DNA of 64,000 bases from Myxococcus qinghaiensis (lineage in GTDB: Bacteria > Myxococcota > Myxococcia > Myxococcales > Myxococcaceae), in the NCBI RefSeq assembly GCF_024198215.1, contig NZ_JAKCFA010000034.1:40341-104340 (forward strand). The letters are read 5' to 3'. Within the stretch, counting starts at the first letter, position 1; every line of letters starts with the position of its first letter. Made by a program: the position numbers and the translations under genes. Under the pieces are notes generated by a model that was given only the letters and a program-made list of their open reading frames with translations, did not search any database and was not told the DNA's origin. Of this stretch, positions 8,841 to 17,524 are shown piece by piece.

Positions 8841-10126
8841 CGCCCCTCCCCCATCAAATGGTCCACCTGCTTCTGCGCGCGCTTGAGCGACTCCTCGGGC
8901 GAGCGCAGGCCCGCCACCGCCGCGGAGAACTCGCTCTGCAACACATCTGAAATCAGGTTGTAGTACGGCGTCACCGGCCTGGGCTTCGCGCGCTCCGCCA
9001 TCTCCCGCAGGCCCGCGATGAACGGCGAGCTCTCCTTCAACCTCGCATCGTCATACACCGCCGCCCTGGGCGGATTGCGCGCGTAGTGCACCGCCAGCAC
9101 CAGGTTCGCCTCCGGCGACGTCAGATGCGAGATGAGCTTCGCCGCCAGCTTCCGCCGCTCCGGCGACACATGCGCATTCACGGCGAGCTGATATCCGCCC
9201 AGCGTCCCAAAGCCCGGCTCGCCACTCACCGTGGGCAGCGGCGCCATCCCCACCTTGCCGCGAATGGGCGAGCCCTCCTTCTGCGCCTCGCTCCACGCAT
9301 ACGGCCAGTTGCGCATGAACACCGCGCGCCCCTCCTGGAAGATGCGCCGCGCCTCCTCCTCGCCAAAGCCCATCACCGTCTCCGGCGACACCCCGCTCAC
9401 CAGCAACCCGCGCAGATACGCGAGCGCCTCGCGCCCGGCCTCCGTCTCCAGCAACACGCGCCCGTTCTCCCCCATCGCGTGTCCGCCGTGCCCCCACAGC
9501 GCTTCAAAGACATTGCAGCTCAAGCCCTCGTACTGGCGGCCCTGCCACACATAGCCCTGGATGCCCGGCACCTTCGCCTTCGCGTCCAACGCGAAGCGCT
9601 CCAGCTCCGCGTACGTGCGCGGCGCCCGGGGCACCAGGTCCGTGCGGTAGTACAAGACGCCCACGTCCAGGTACCAGGGCACCGCGTACGTCCGCCCCTC
9701 CACGACGACGGCCTCCACCGGCCCCGGCAGGAACTCCTCGCGCAGCCGCTCCGGAGGGAACTCCGCCGACAGGTCCGCTATCCACCCCGCCCGCGCGAAC
9801 TCCGGCACCCACACCACGTCCGCCACCAGCACGTCGAAGTCCTTCGCCCCACCCTCCAACGACGTGAGGAAGAACTGGTGCGCCAGGTCCGACGAGTTCG
9901 GCAGCGCCTCGGTGACGAGCGTCACCCCGGGGTTGTCCCGCTCGAAGCCCGCCAACAGCTCCCGGAAGGGCTCCGGCGGCCCCCACAGCGGCTGATACTT
10001 CAGCACCAGCCGTGTGGACCCCGCCCCGTCACGCCCATCCTCCGAGCCCGAGCCGCCGCCCCGCCGGCACCCCGCCGACAGCACCGAGACACCCAACACG
10101 AGCACGACGAAGAACGAGCGGACCAT
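8837..10126 (-). CDS. Extracellular solute-binding lipoprotein of the sugar ABC importer
   Basis: A 429-residue family 1 solute-binding protein starting at MVRSFFVVLV. The signal peptide ends in a VLSAGC lipobox, so the protein is membrane-anchored. Body features fit maltose/multiple-sugar binding proteins: LLAGFERDNPGVTL near the start, DVLVADVVWVPEFARAGWIADLS, AVPWYLDVGVLYYRTDL, the GRAVFMRNWPYAW segment and a C-terminal KLISHLTSPEANL region. It is the first gene of a coupled operon with two permeases. No ATP-binding subunit lies in the window, so an ATPase encoded elsewhere and shared between importers must serve it. A GTG nine codons upstream is an alternative start but would lengthen the signal peptide. 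Confidence 0.9.
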   Translation of the reverse strand: MVRSFFVVLVLGVSVLSAGCRRGGGSGSEDGRDGAGSTRLVLKYQPLWGPPEPFRELLAGFERDNPGVTLVTEALPNSSDLAHQFFLTSLEGGAKDFDVLVADVVWVPEFARAGWIADLSAEFPPERLREEFLPGPVEAVVVEGRTYAVPWYLDVGVLYYRTDLVPRAPRTYAELERFALDAKAKVPGIQGYVWQGRQYEGLSCNVFEALWGHGGHAMGENGRVLLETEAGREALAYLRGLLVSGVSPETVMGFGEEEARRIFQEGRAVFMRNWPYAWSEAQKEGSPIRGKVGMAPLPTVSGEPGFGTLGGYQLAVNAHVSPERRKLAAKLISHLTSPEANLVLAVHYARNPPRAAVYDDARLKESSPFIAGLREMAERAKPRPVTPYYNLISDVLQSEFSAAVAGLRSPEESLKRAQKQVDHLMGEGR

Positions 10127-10368
10127 GGGTGCCGGCAGTCTCCAGCCCCCCACCCCACCGTCAACCCGCGCCCACGCCCACGGTTCTCACCCCAACACCC
10201 TGTTTCTCCTCGCGGCGTGGGCCACACCGGGCAATTCGGGCCCATCTGGAGAAAAACGTCCCTCTGGAACTCCGGGGACCAAACCCAGGACGTCCGTTTG
10301 CCTTCACCCCGGGAACGGGCGTTATCCTTCCGACAGAGCGGCAGCAGGACCTCTGGGTGGGGGATGCA

Positions 10369-10788
10369 ATGGCGGAGAAGGCTCGGGAGTGGAAGTACGG
10401 CGCGCATCGGGTTCGCATCGAGCCGCCAGACATCGCGGTGGCGACCTTCGAGGGTCCCATCACCATGGACGACGTGAAGCGCACCTCCGAAATCTACAAG
10501 GAGGTCTACGAGCACATCGGCCCCTACTACATCCTCGCGGAAATCGGCCGCTCCCAGATTGAGGCCGCCGGCCGCCGCTACCTCTCCGAGAACAACCGCT
10601 CCGAGTGGTTCAAGGGCTGCGTCTACGTCGGCGCCGACATCGTCCAGCAGACCTTCGGCAAGGCCATCTCCCTCGCCATGCTCTTCACCGGCAAGTCCAG
10701 CTTCGAGACCACCTTCGTCAAGACGCTCGACGACGCCCGCGCCTGGGTCCTCCAGAACCGCGCCCGCTCCCAGCGCAAGGCCGGCTGA
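10369..10788 (+). CDS. SpoIIAA-like (STAS-type) domain protein, copy 1
   Basis: A 139-residue single-domain cytoplasmic protein (MAEKAREWKYGAHR). The pattern of alternating strands and helices (DIAVATFEGPITMDDVKRTSEIY, YYILAEIGRS, the SEWFKGCVYVGADIVQQ motif, then KTLDDARAWV) fits the SpoIIAA-like/STAS fold, often listed in myxobacteria as STAS/SEC14-domain protein. There is no clear phosphorylatable Ser in the classical position, so a role in an anti-sigma partner switch is only a guess. It is followed 152 bases later by a close paralogue in the same orientation. Short basic C-terminal tail (RARSQRKAG). Confidence 0.65.
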   Translation: MAEKAREWKYGAHRVRIEPPDIAVATFEGPITMDDVKRTSEIYKEVYEHIGPYYILAEIGRSQIEAAGRRYLSENNRSEWFKGCVYVGADIVQQTFGKAISLAMLFTGKSSFETTFVKTLDDARAWVLQNRARSQRKAG

Positions 10789-10940
10789 GACGCGTCCCAC
10801 CGCCGTGTGAAGTCCGATCCCCTCTGTCTCCTTCCAGACCCGGACCCCGTCTGAAAGTCCTGGTTTGGGAGGGAAGACTGGATTCTCGCTCCCGGTGGCC
10901 CTGGGCGGTATGCTCGCGCCGTCAGCCCAAGGGAGCGCCC

Positions 10941-11351
10941 ATGCAGCAACAGGAATGGAAGTTCGGTGCCCACCAGATTCGCCACGAGGCCCCGGACCTG
11001 GTCGTCGCCGTGTTCAGCGGCATGCTGAACCTGGAGGACATGAAGCGGGCCGTTGAAATCTACGGCGAGGTCGCCAAGAGCGGCGGCTATTACATGATTG
11101 CCGATATCGGCAACTCGCAGCTCCAGGCGGAAGCGCGCCGGTACCTGTCCGACAACAGCAAGGCGGAGTGGTTCAAGGGCTGCGTCTACGTCGGCGCGGA
11201 CATGGTCCAGCAGACCTTCGGCAAGGTCATCTCGCTGGGCATGTTCCTGACGGGCAAGTCCGAGTTCAAGACGGAGTTCGTCAAGACGATGGCGGAAGCC
11301 CACGCCTGGGTGGAGCAGCAGCGCCGCGCCAACGTCCGCAAGAGCGGCTGA
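10941..11351 (+). CDS. SpoIIAA-like (STAS-type) domain protein, copy 2
   Basis: A 136-residue paralogue of the gene just upstream, sharing the same start (QEWKFGAHQIRHEAPDL), the central AEWFKGCVYVGADMVQQ block and the C-terminal KTMAEAHAWV helix. Nucleotide identity is very high over about 70 bases (10603-10674 against 11166-11237), so the pair comes from a tandem duplication, with homogenisation or strong constraint in the core. It has its own upstream spacer of 152 bases, so separate expression is possible. Function unknown. Confidence 0.65.
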   Translation: MQQQEWKFGAHQIRHEAPDLVVAVFSGMLNLEDMKRAVEIYGEVAKSGGYYMIADIGNSQLQAEARRYLSDNSKAEWFKGCVYVGADMVQQTFGKVISLGMFLTGKSEFKTEFVKTMAEAHAWVEQQRRANVRKSG

Positions 11352-11758
11352 GCGGCCCCACGCTTCAACCGTCGCGGTGGCCCCTCCCAGGGGCCCCGCC
11401 GCCCCCCGTGTGTAACCGGGTTGAGCCCTTCCAAGGCGCTCCCCGCACACCAGGTGCCCGCCGGAGTTCCCACAGTCCGAGCCGATGAGACTTTTTCCGC
11501 CTCCGGCCAACCCCCTGGAATCACGTCCGTCCCACCAGGGCCGAGCCGCTCCAGTGACGCACAAGGCCAGTTTCACTGAAAAAATCGCACTCCACTGGCG
11601 CGATAACTGGAAATTGATGTATAGGCGGTCATTCTGGAGCCCCCATCGCGCCCGGTTTATCCAGTCGGGCTCCGGAACCGGCTGTGCCCCATGCCTCAAC
11701 CAACCCTTGTCCGAGCAGTGAGCTGGGGGGGCCCGCGCTCGAACTGCCGAGTGACTCC
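11352..11758. other. Intergenic leader before the P450 gene
   Basis: About 400 bases without a convincing gene. The AT-rich stretch around 11570-11640 (TGAAAAAATCG and GGAAATTGATGTATAGG) is unusual for this GC-rich window and is the best candidate promoter for the P450 gene. The small open frame from 11485 to 11721 has no ribosome site and no protein-like pattern. Confidence 0.4.
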
Positions 11759-13063
11759 ATGCCCGTAACGGTTCAGAAGCAGGAAGAGACCGGTGTTCCG
11801 GCCCATGCCCCCGCGGCGCCGCGCTGCCCTCACCTGGGCGCGCAGTACAACCCCTTCGCGGGCCCCCACGTCGACAACCCTCACCCCTTCTTCGAGAAGC
11901 TGCGCAAGGAGGAGCCGGTCAGCTTCAACCCGATGCTGGGCATGTGGCTGGTGAGCCGCAACGACGACATCCTCCAGGTGCTCAAGGACACGGCGCGCTT
12001 CTCCAACCGGGACATGCTGTTCAGCGGGACGACGCTGACGGACGAGGCGAAGGCCATCCTCGGGCAGGGCTTTCCGCTGGCCCACGTGCTGTTGGGCATG
12101 GACCCGCCGGACCACACCCGGCTGCGCAGGCTGATGAACCGGGGCTTCACCGCGCAGCGCATCGCCGGCATGGCGCCCTTCATCGAGAAGCTGGCGCGAG
12201 AGATGGTGGGCCGCTTCGCCCAGGACGGCCACGCGGACTTGGTGGAGCAGTTGGCGTACCCGCTGCCCGCCCACGTCATCCTCGGCGTCATGGGCGTGCC
12301 GCAGGAGGACGTCTGGAAGATCAAGCGCTGGAGCGCGGACTGGCAGCAGCTCACCTTCGAGCACGTGCCGCCGGAGAAGCAGCCGGAGCTGGCGCGCGGG
12401 GTGATTGAGTTCCAGAAGTACTGCGTCCAGCTCATCGAGGAGCGCCGCAAGGAGCCCCGCGAGGACCTCACCAGCTACCTCGTCGAGGTCGAGGCGGACG
12501 GCGAGGCGCTGACGGTGCACGAGCTGGTGATGGCCATTGGCGCGTCCTTCCTGTCCGCCGGCCATGAGTCCACCACGGCGATGATGGCGAACACCTGGAA
12601 GCTCGCGCTGGAGCACGGCCTGTGGAAGCGCCTGCGCGACAACCGGGAGCTCGTCCCCAAGTTCATCGAGGAGGGCTGCCGCTTCGACTCCGTCCAGCAC
12701 GCCATGATTCGCACCGCCCTGGAGGACGTGGAGGTCGGCGGCGTCAAGCTGCCCGCCGGCTCGCGGCTCCTCATGCTGTACGCCGCCGGCAGCCGGGACG
12801 AGTCGCTCTGCCCGCACTCCAACAAGCTCGACGTGGACCGCGAGAAGCCGCCCCAGCACCTCACCTACGGCCGTGGCACGCACTTCTGCCTGGGCGCGCC
12901 CCTGGCCCGGCTCCAGGCGCAAATCACCACCAACGTCCTCCTGGACGCCCTGGAGGACCCGCGCATGGTGCCGGGACAGGACCATGGCACCTGGCAGAGC
13001 ATCGTCCTGCGCCAGATGCGCCACCTGAAGGTCGAGTGGACGCCGTCCACTCCCAAGCCTTAG
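11759..13063 (+). CDS. Cytochrome P450 monooxygenase
   Basis: A soluble bacterial P450 of about 434 residues (ATG 11759; an in-frame ATG at 11684 would add 25 residues and no strong ribosome site decides between them). Signatures: I-helix oxygen-binding motif AGHEST (about residue 265), K-helix ExxR in EEGCR, and the heme loop YGRGTHFCLG with the thiolate ligand Cys377. The C-helix region is HVLLGMDPPDHTRLRRLMNRGF, as in CYP107/CYP102-type soluble enzymes. No ferredoxin or reductase gene is adjacent, so redox partners are elsewhere. A fatty acid desaturase gene follows; a shared lipid or secondary-metabolite substrate is possible but unproven. Confidence 0.92.
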   Translation: MPVTVQKQEETGVPAHAPAAPRCPHLGAQYNPFAGPHVDNPHPFFEKLRKEEPVSFNPMLGMWLVSRNDDILQVLKDTARFSNRDMLFSGTTLTDEAKAILGQGFPLAHVLLGMDPPDHTRLRRLMNRGFTAQRIAGMAPFIEKLAREMVGRFAQDGHADLVEQLAYPLPAHVILGVMGVPQEDVWKIKRWSADWQQLTFEHVPPEKQPELARGVIEFQKYCVQLIEERRKEPREDLTSYLVEVEADGEALTVHELVMAIGASFLSAGHESTTAMMANTWKLALEHGLWKRLRDNRELVPKFIEEGCRFDSVQHAMIRTALEDVEVGGVKLPAGSRLLMLYAAGSRDESLCPHSNKLDVDREKPPQHLTYGRGTHFCLGAPLARLQAQITTNVLLDALEDPRMVPGQDHGTWQSIVLRQMRHLKVEWTPSTPKP

Positions 13064-13118
13064 TCGCCCGCGCGCGGCATTCGGCGCTTCCCGCGCACCC
13101 ACATCCATGTCATGAGCC

Positions 13119-13151
13119 GGGCCCTGGAGACCTTCATTGTCTCCAGGGCCC
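13119..13151 (+). terminator. Perfect 13-bp hairpin after the P450 gene
   Basis: GGGCCCTGGAGAC pairs perfectly with GTCTCCAGGGCCC across a seven-base loop, 55 bases after the P450 stop. The tract after it is TTCGC, so it is not a classic intrinsic terminator, but stem length and position support transcription termination. The remaining 240 bases to the desaturase hold no gene; an AT-richer patch at 13300-13340 is a likely promoter. Confidence 0.6.
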
Positions 13152-13392
13152 TTCGCATGTCTGGGGCCTGACTTCAGTGGACCCGACCCGCCCACAGGCG
13201 GTCCACTCGCACCCGGCTTCCGGCCAGAGTCGGAGTCAGTGTCGACACCCATGGGGTTTCGGCCGACTTCACTTGGCTGTTTGAAACGGGCGTGCGTACG
13301 TTACAGAGAGAAATTTCTTGCCATACTGGCCGTTTTCGCGAGAAAGAGTCCTGGATTACCCCGCTTGCTCGTAAAGACGAAGGAGCCCCCTC

Positions 13393-14457
13393 ATGTACGC
13401 CGAAGTCGTTGACGAAGCGGATGTGCAGTTTGCGCGACGCGTCGACAGGCAGGCCCTGGCAAAAATGACCCGGGAGATGTCCCGGGTGAGCAATGTGCGG
13501 GCGCTGTGCGCGCTCGGCACTCAGTGGCTCGTCATCGTGGCCGCGTTCACCGCGGTGGTGTGGGTGGACCGGTGGTGGGCGTGGCCCATCGCCGCGCTGG
13601 TCATCGCCACGCGGCAGCACGCGATGCTCGCGCTGATGCACGAGGCGGCGCACTACCACTTCCTGTCGAACCGGAAGGTGGGCGACGTGGTGGCCGACTT
13701 CCTGTGCGCCTTCCCGCTCAACATGACGACGGCGGGCTACCGGCACCAGCACATGGAGCACCACCGGTACGTGAATACGGAGAAGGACCCGTACTGGGCC
13801 TCCATGCAGCAGGACCCGTCCTGGCACTTCCCGCGCACGCCGGTGAAGGCGGCGGCGGTGTTCCTGGGCGACGCGCTGGGCCTGTACGCGCCGAGCCACC
13901 TCAAGGTGGTGCTGCCCTGGACGTACTGGGGTCGGCTCCTCGGTGGCGCGAAGCCCAAGGTGTCCGCCGCCGAGCACGTGCGCTACGTCCTCTACGTCAC
14001 CGCGCTCATCACCGTGCTGGTGACGACGGGCGCGTGGCTGCACTGGCTGCTCCTGTGGGTGCTGCCGACGACGACGGTGATGATGGCCTTCTTCCGGATG
14101 CGCGCGCTGGGCGAGCACCCGCTGGACGCCGAAATCAAGGGCGACGAGACGCGCGAGACGCGCGACGTGAAGGGCACGCTGCTGGAGAACTTCTTCGTGG
14201 CGCCGCTCAACTGCAACTACCACCTCACGCACCACGCGTTTCCTTCCGTGCCCTTCTACAACCTGCCCATCATGCACGAGGAGCTGGACAAGGCGGGCAT
14301 GCTCGAGGACGGCGTGAATCGCTTCGACACGTACCTGGGCAAGCACAACAGCCTGGTGAAGTACCTCACGCGCAAGCCCGAGGGCACCAGCAGCGAAGCG
14401 CTGCCCACCACCACGCCGCCGCCGTCGCAGGGCGTGCGGATGCCGCTGCACTCGTAG
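13393..14457 (+). CDS. Membrane fatty acid desaturase
   Basis: A 354-residue integral membrane di-iron enzyme. The three histidine boxes are complete: HEAAHYH (about residue 82), HQHMEHH (about 117) and NYHLTHH (about 275). Hydrophobic segments lie at about 40-75, 155-170 and 200-225. This arrangement matches the fatty acid desaturase family that introduces cis double bonds into acyl chains, using ferredoxin or cytochrome b5 type electrons. Start ATG 13393 follows an AAGGAG site at good spacing. The Thr/Pro-rich C-terminal tail (TTTPPPSQG) is likely disordered. The acyl substrate is unknown; sphingolipid- or fatty-acid-type chains are both possible. Confidence 0.9.
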   Translation: MYAEVVDEADVQFARRVDRQALAKMTREMSRVSNVRALCALGTQWLVIVAAFTAVVWVDRWWAWPIAALVIATRQHAMLALMHEAAHYHFLSNRKVGDVVADFLCAFPLNMTTAGYRHQHMEHHRYVNTEKDPYWASMQQDPSWHFPRTPVKAAAVFLGDALGLYAPSHLKVVLPWTYWGRLLGGAKPKVSAAEHVRYVLYVTALITVLVTTGAWLHWLLLWVLPTTTVMMAFFRMRALGEHPLDAEIKGDETRETRDVKGTLLENFFVAPLNCNYHLTHHAFPSVPFYNLPIMHEELDKAGMLEDGVNRFDTYLGKHNSLVKYLTRKPEGTSSEALPTTTPPPSQGVRMPLHS

Positions 14458-14560
14458 GGAAGCAACGACGCGCGCATCGCCCTGGCGAGCGAGGCGTCGG
14501 TACCTGTCAGTGAGCGTCGGGGTGGGGGCCCCGGGGCGAACGACGGACCGACGGCACGCC

Positions 14561-15541
14561 TCACGGGAAGCGGCGCAGCGACGTCCACGGGAAGGGCTTC
14601 CAGAAGGGCGTCGTCACCGCGTCGGAATCGAGCGGGAACCAGGGCCCCACGGAGGTGTCTCCCGAGGAGAGGACATGGAAGTCCTGGGCGGGCATGAAGC
14701 CTTGACCCAGCAGTGCCACGCGGCGGCCCCCCGCGTCGGCCGCCAGGTCCAGCACCAGCACCGTGTGCCCCGGGCTGCCGCCCAGCACGAAGAAGTCCCC
14801 GGGACGCAGGGCGTCTCGCGCGGGACGACTCTTGGCGCCCTCCAGCGACAACGTGCCCGCGTAGGTGAAGACCAGGTCCAGATACGAACGGAACGCCGCG
14901 CGTGAGCTGTCCGCCGCCGCGCTCCGCGCCCACGTCACCTTCGAGCCGGCGATTCTCGCCCTGTCCCCCGCCGCGTACTTCGGCCACGAGGCCAGGTGTC
15001 CGCTGGTGAAGCGGTAGGCGATGTCCTCGCGCCGCTGGCTGGACCACTGCCACTCCGCATGCAGCCGGATGATGGAGTCCGCGCACTGCTGCAGGTTGGC
15101 GGAGCCGATATCCAGCTCCGCCACCGCCGCCAGCCGCGCATCGTCTCCGGGCAACACCTCTCCGCCCCGGAAGTGCAGCACGGGCGTACCTTCCGCGCGC
15201 AGCGGCAGGCCGCGAAGCCACGCGCCGAACGAGCCCTCCTCCAATGTCACCCGCGTGTAGCCCTCCGGTGCGGGGATGGCGGCGTCCAGCGGACGGACCC
15301 GGGCGCCCTTCGACAGCCAGGCGTAGCGCGCCAGCTCCTCGCGCGTGGCGGCGCGCGGCTCCACGGGCACCGCCTGCTCGGGAGCCCGTGAGGCTACCGT
15401 CGCGAGCACCCTGGCCCGCGGGCGCATCTCCAGCGGGGCAGCGCCCGAGACGCCCGGCCACAGCAGCGCCAGCAGACAGGCATGGACAGGCCAGCGCGGT
15501 GGGGAGGACGGATGGCGGAGCGGACACTCGGGCGCAATCAC
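14561..15541 (-). CDS. Secreted DUF4846 family protein
   Basis: A 326-residue protein starting at GTG 15541 with a signal peptide (HACLLALLWPGVSGA) and so probably periplasmic. The body carries the hallmarks of the DUF4846 family: GSFGAWLRGLPL, the NLQQCADSIIRLHAEW block and the C-terminal GDFFVLGGSPGHTVLVLDLA motif followed by ALLGQGFMPAQDFHV. The His in SPGH and a Cys in QQCAD recall an NlpC/P60-like cysteine peptidase arrangement, but that is inference and the family has no established reaction. It is transcribed away from the CDP-alcohol phosphatidyltransferase gene. Confidence 0.75.
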   Translation of the reverse strand: MIAPECPLRHPSSPPRWPVHACLLALLWPGVSGAAPLEMRPRARVLATVASRAPEQAVPVEPRAATREELARYAWLSKGARVRPLDAAIPAPEGYTRVTLEEGSFGAWLRGLPLRAEGTPVLHFRGGEVLPGDDARLAAVAELDIGSANLQQCADSIIRLHAEWQWSSQRREDIAYRFTSGHLASWPKYAAGDRARIAGSKVTWARSAAADSSRAAFRSYLDLVFTYAGTLSLEGAKSRPARDALRPGDFFVLGGSPGHTVLVLDLAADAGGRRVALLGQGFMPAQDFHVLSSGDTSVGPWFPLDSDAVTTPFWKPFPWTSLRRFP

Positions 15542-15716
15542 GACGGGGAGACTCCAGGCAGGTGGGAGCGACGCTCCGGATGGGAGGATTGTCGCCGCCC
15601 GAAGGTTCCCTCGTGCAGTCCGTTTCGGGAAGGTCGCGCGCGCATGGTCGCCTGCCCTGCCGACGCGGCGATGACCGACGACTCGACGACACCCCGTCCC
15701 CCGCGGCAGGTGCGTG

Positions 15717-16349
15717 ATGACGGCCGAGCACTACCTTCAAGAGAAGATGCGCCGCCAGGCGAGCCTCGTGCTGCTCAACATCCTGTCCCTGTCCCGCCTG
15801 CCCATGGCGGTGGCCTTCATCGTCGAGTCCGACGTGAGGGTGCGCGCGGCGCTCGTCATGCTGGCGGCCTTCACCGACTTCCTCGACGGCTGGATTGCGC
15901 GACACAAGGGCCTGGCCACGCGCCTGGGCGCGCTCATCGACCCGGTGGCGGACCGCGCCTTCATGGTGACGGCCATCTTCGTCTGCTACCTGGACGGCCT
16001 CATCGCCCTGCCGGAGGTGCTGCTGCTCCTGGTGCGGGACATCGGCACCGCGGTGGGCTTCATCGTCACCCGGCTGGTGCCGAAGCTGCGGCGGGCGGAG
16101 CTCAAGGCGCGGATGCTCGGCAAGGTGGTCACCACGCTGCAACTGGTGACGCTGCTGTGCGTGCTGCTGTTTCCCCCCGCCGTGCGCCCGCTCGTCGCGC
16201 TCATCGCCGTGCTGTCGCTCGCGTCGGTGGTGGACTACACGCTCGCGGTGCTGCGCTCTCGGAAGGTGCCCCGGAGTGTCGAGCCTGTCTCGCGGCGCCC
16301 TGACGAGCACGGGCCGCGAGGCACGCCCGTGCCCACGGCCCGCGAGTAA
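15717..16349 (+). CDS. CDP-alcohol phosphatidyltransferase family membrane protein
   Basis: A 210-residue inner-membrane enzyme. The family's catalytic signature DGxxAR with flanking aspartates is complete: D-FL-DGWIAR, then eight residues, then G-ALI-D-PVA-D (about residues 61-83). Hydrophobic helices follow to about residue 185, with a hydrophilic tail. Enzymes with this motif join CDP-diacylglycerol to a polar alcohol (glycerol phosphate, serine, inositol) or make cardiolipin; the acceptor cannot be read here. ATG 15717 is chosen over GTG 15714 because the GGCAGG ribosome site has better spacing. Confidence 0.88.
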   Translation: MTAEHYLQEKMRRQASLVLLNILSLSRLPMAVAFIVESDVRVRAALVMLAAFTDFLDGWIARHKGLATRLGALIDPVADRAFMVTAIFVCYLDGLIALPEVLLLLVRDIGTAVGFIVTRLVPKLRRAELKARMLGKVVTTLQLVTLLCVLLFPPAVRPLVALIAVLSLASVVDYTLAVLRSRKVPRSVEPVSRRPDEHGPRGTPVPTARE

Positions 16350-16365
16350 TCCTCTCAAGTGAACT

Positions 16366-16584
16366 TCATCCCGGCGGCGGCGCGGAGTCCTGCGACTCCG
16401 AGAGCCCCAGGGCCCTGTCTCGCTCGGGGGATGCGGCGGCGCGCTCACCCTCGCTCATCTCCGACCAGACATCATCCAGGTCGTCCAGCAAGGCATCCTC
16501 CTCCGGTGAGCCACCTTCTGGATGCCGCGCACGCACATTCTCGAACTTGCGCAGCAACGCGCGGTATCGGTCAAAGGCCGTCAT
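16366..16584 (-). CDS. Small acidic protein, unknown
   Basis: A 72-residue protein starting at MTAFDRYRALLRKF behind a strong GGAGGT ribosome site. It is helical and acidic (SPEEDALLDDLDDVWSEMSE) with a polar tail ending in PPPG. No family recognised. It converges on the phosphatidyltransferase gene with 16 bases between, and follows the lipoprotein gene on the same strand by 66 bases. Confidence 0.65.
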   Translation of the reverse strand: MTAFDRYRALLRKFENVRARHPEGGSPEEDALLDDLDDVWSEMSEGERAAASPERDRALGLSESQDSAPPPG

Positions 16585-16650
16585 GACGGGAACCTCCCTT
16601 CGAGCGACGACGAACCTGAACGGGAGCGACTGACGCGCCGCTCCCACGCC

Positions 16651-17325
16651 TCACTTGTTCGGGTCCTCCTTCCGGAGCACCGAGATTTCCACCGTCTCGT
16701 GCTCACCCACCATGTCCACCACCGCGTTGACCCTGTCTCCCGGGTCCAAATCCCTCACGCCAATGCTCTTGCCATCCCTCAGCACCCGGGTGCGCGGAGT
16801 CACGTCCAGTGTCAGCGCCTCGCCGTTGTCCTGCGCGAGGACGAGCTCGGGCGGCTCCACCGAGCGCACCGTCCCCGTGAAGGTGGCCATCACCACCGCC
16901 GTCCCCGTCGGCGCGGGGACATTCGTGCCCGCGGGCGGCACGTCGTTCTCCACCTGCCGTGTCCCCGCCCCCGCCACGCCCGAGCCTCCCGTGCCGCGCG
17001 CCGGGGCCTCCGAGCCGTTCGGCTCCTGCTGAGCCTGGGTGTTCGTCCCCGCGCCGCCCGTGCCCCGCTGGGCCTGTTGCGCGGGAGCGTTCACCTGCGC
17101 CCGCAGCTTCGCGACCTCCTGCTTGAGCTGGCGCACCTCCGCGCGCAGTCCGGACACGCTGTTCCACAGCTCGGACACCTCGGCGGGTGTCGGCGTCTGT
17201 GTGGGTGCCTTCGCCGCTTTCGGCGCCTCCTGCTCCGACTGGGCCTGCGCCGTGCAGCCCTGCGCGCACAGCATCAGCGACAGGCTCGCGACCACGACCG
17301 CCATCCAGGCAACCTTCCCTCGCAT
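16651..17325 (-). CDS. Lipoprotein with coiled coil and C-terminal OB-like domain
   Basis: A 224-residue lipoprotein: signal peptide with an AQGC lipobox, a short coiled coil (VSELWNSVSGLRAEVRQL...VAKLRAQV, about residues 49-80), a low-complexity Gly/Thr/Gln/Pro linker (80-140), and a C-terminal beta-rich domain (TFTGTVRSVEPPELVLAQDNGEA, TPRTRVLRDGKSIGVRDLDPGDRV) like the DUF5666/DUF5667-type OB-fold domains that sit in bacterial envelope lipoproteins. Function unknown. The coiled coil suggests oligomers. Probably transcribed with the following small acidic protein gene. Confidence 0.7.
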   Translation of the reverse strand: MRGKVAWMAVVVASLSLMLCAQGCTAQAQSEQEAPKAAKAPTQTPTPAEVSELWNSVSGLRAEVRQLKQEVAKLRAQVNAPAQQAQRGTGGAGTNTQAQQEPNGSEAPARGTGGSGVAGAGTRQVENDVPPAGTNVPAPTGTAVVMATFTGTVRSVEPPELVLAQDNGEALTLDVTPRTRVLRDGKSIGVRDLDPGDRVNAVVDMVGEHETVEISVLRKEDPNK

Positions 17326-17524
17326 GTGTCACGGCCTCCCTTCGTCTCCCCAAAGGTGGGGCCTGCCCGCTCATGGACAACCGGCACGGCGGCGGGCAAG
17401 CGCCCCAGGAGCAGGCCAGCGGGCCAGCGCCAGGCGGCTCGCCTTTCCGGGCCGTCCGAAAATCACGCTGAAACTTTCGGAGGCCTGGCCGCACTCCGTC
17501 CGGTCATCTTTCCAGGAGTCGTGT

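Noticed and set aside
11485..11721. A 78-codon frame before the P450 gene
   Set aside because: No ribosome site, no protein-like pattern, and it overlaps the AT-rich likely promoter.
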